From positions 248,001 to 312,000 of the forward strand of contig NZ_WFIX01000182.1 of the NCBI RefSeq assembly GCF_009745985.1: a stretch of 64,000 bases of DNA, read 5' to 3'. Position 1 is the first letter of the stretch. Every line of letters starts with the position of its first letter. A program made the position numbers and the translations under genes. The DNA comes from Microbacterium karelineae (GTDB lineage: Bacteria > Actinomycetota > Actinomycetes > Actinomycetales > Microbacteriaceae). Below the pieces are notes generated by a model. It worked only from the letters and a program-made list of their open reading frames with translations. It did no database searches and had not been told where the DNA came from. This document shows positions 63,292 through 64,000 of this stretch, piece after piece.

Positions 63292-63756
63292 TCAGCGCTT
63301 CGAGAACTGCGATGCCTTGCGGGCCTTCTTGAGACCGGCCTTCTTGCGCTCGATGACGCGAGCGTCGCGCGTGAGGAAGCCGGCCTTCTTGAGGGCGGGA
63401 CGGTTGTTGTCGCGGTCGATCTCGTTGAGAGCGCGCGCGATCGCGAGGCGGAGCGCGCCGGCCTGACCCGAGGGGCCACCGCCGTTGATGCGCGCGATCA
63501 CGTCGTACGAGCCCGAGAGGCCGAGGAGCGTGAAGGGGTCGGTGATGAGCTGCTGGTGGAGCTTGTTGGGGAAGTACTCCTCCAGCGGGCGGCCGTTCAC
63601 CGTGAAGGCACCCGAGCCGGGGTTCAGCCGCGCGCGGGCGATGGCCTGCTTGCGACGGCCCACTGCGGCGCCGGGGACGCTGACAACGGGGCGCGGAGCC
63701 TCGACCTCGGCCTCGGCCGGGGTCTCGGTGGAGTAGTTCTGAACGTCTTCAGTCAC
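63292..63756 (-). CDS. rpsI: 30S ribosomal protein S9
   Basis: 154 residues. An acidic N-terminal extension of about 25 residues precedes the S9 core: [17 protein letters not shown], then [20 protein letters not shown]. The C-terminal tail [10 protein letters not shown] reaches the P-site tRNA. ATG at 63756. It follows rplM by 25 bases in the usual pair. Confidence 0.98.
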   Translation of the reverse strand: MTEDVQNYSTETPAEAEVEAPRPVVSVPGAAVGRRKQAIARARLNPGSGAFTVNGRPLEEYFPNKLHQQLITDPFTLLGLSGSYDVIARINGGGPSGQAGALRLAIARALNEIDRDNNRPALKKAGFLTRDARVIERKKAGLKKARKASQFSKR

Positions 63757-63781
63757 GAGTTGGTCCTTTTAGCCGCGGCGC

Positions 63782-64000
63782 TTACTGGGCGACCTGGTCG
63801 AGGGTGTACGTCTGGGGCTGCTGAGCGGCGTGCGGGTGCTCGGCACCGGCGTACACCTTGAGCTTCGACAGCTGCTCACGCCCCAGCGTGTTCTTGGGGA
63901 GCATGCCGCGGACGGCCTTCTCGACGGCGCGAACCGGGTTCTTCGCGAGGAGCTCCTCGTAGTTGACCGACTTCAGCCCGCCCGGGAAGCCCGAGTGGCG
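63782..64000 (-). CDS. rplM: 50S ribosomal protein L13, C-terminal part
   Basis: The gene runs off the right edge; 72 residues to the TAA stop (63782-63784) are visible. [33 protein letters not shown] and [20 protein letters not shown] are typical L13. The frame is open to the edge without a start codon. It leads the rplM-rpsI operon. Confidence 0.97.
   Translation of the reverse strand, partial: RHSGFPGGLKSVNYEELLAKNPVRAVEKAVRGMLPKNTLGREQLSKLKVYAGAEHPHAAQQPQTYTLDQVAQ

Overview
The window is a high-GC bacterial chromosome segment with almost no non-coding DNA; the longest gene-free stretches are about 250 bases. Codon use, ADP-glucose glycogen genes, GuaB3, a ClgR-like regulator, a THUMP-like methyltransferase, tandem CIRCE sites at groES, and the rplM-rpsI-glmM and coaA/glmS/acpS/alr/tsaE/tsaB/rimI/tsaD/groES neighbourhoods point to an actinobacterium of the Microbacteriaceae, probably Microbacterium or a close relative. 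This is inferred from gene content, not from a search. I see no rRNA, tRNA, CRISPR array, prophage or transposase.

Layout. 2-583: end of an acyl-CoA dehydrogenase. 667-10972: a carbohydrate-use locus (secreted multidomain lyase, GH43 glycosidase, 2-hydroxyacid dehydrogenase, two sugar permeases and a binding lipoprotein) facing a LacI-type repressor, with two operator-like palindromes between them. 11004-13546: divergent glgC and glgA. 13554-16164: methionine-type ABC importer. 16265-21623: SseB-like protein, PcrA/UvrD helicase, GntR regulator, glycerophosphodiesterase. 21750-25814: Bax-inhibitor-1 membrane protein, then a three-gene cassette of DUF4956 membrane protein, VTC-type polyphosphate polymerase and Cthe_2159-like lipoprotein. 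25890-30399: peptidase, formate/nitrite channel, an unusual ClpP pair (one active, one apparently dead), ClgR-like regulator, PspC protein. 30406-36921: purine genes guaA, guaB3 and guaB with DUF3817, a NaChBac-like sodium channel and SURF1 between them. 37040-39512: Mn/Zn-type ABC importer. 39683-43747: branched-chain amino-acid ABC importer whose LivH carries an extra exported domain; its likely binding protein lies 4 kb away at 47683. 43752-49477: methyltransferase, CIRCE-controlled groES without groEL, MscS, RarD, LivJ-like lipoprotein, small membrane protein. 49474-56985: tsaD, rimI, tsaB, tsaE, alr, acpS, glmS, coaA, interrupted by four 83-86 bp inverted-repeat elements. 57047-61730: secreted alpha-amylase, ppx, formylglycine-generating enzyme and two DUF202 proteins. 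61926-64000: glmM, rpsI and the end of rplM.

Working together: the window joins sugar scavenging (lyase locus, amylase) with storage (glycogen, polyphosphate), purine synthesis, t6A tRNA modification and cell-wall precursors (glmS, glmM, alr). At least 17 genes have a TANNNT hexamer 6-7 bases before their start codon, the signature of leaderless transcription in actinobacteria, and I used it to choose several starts.

The most novel signal is a repeat family between 51171 and 54126. Three elements, and probably a fourth, of near-identical length have arms of different sequence but preserved complementarity and a shared core GGCC-N10-GAATC at the same offset; the fourth lies in frame inside tsaB. 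Also notable are the polyphosphate cassette, the ClpP/dead-ClpP pair with a ClgR-like neighbour, and the LivH fusion.
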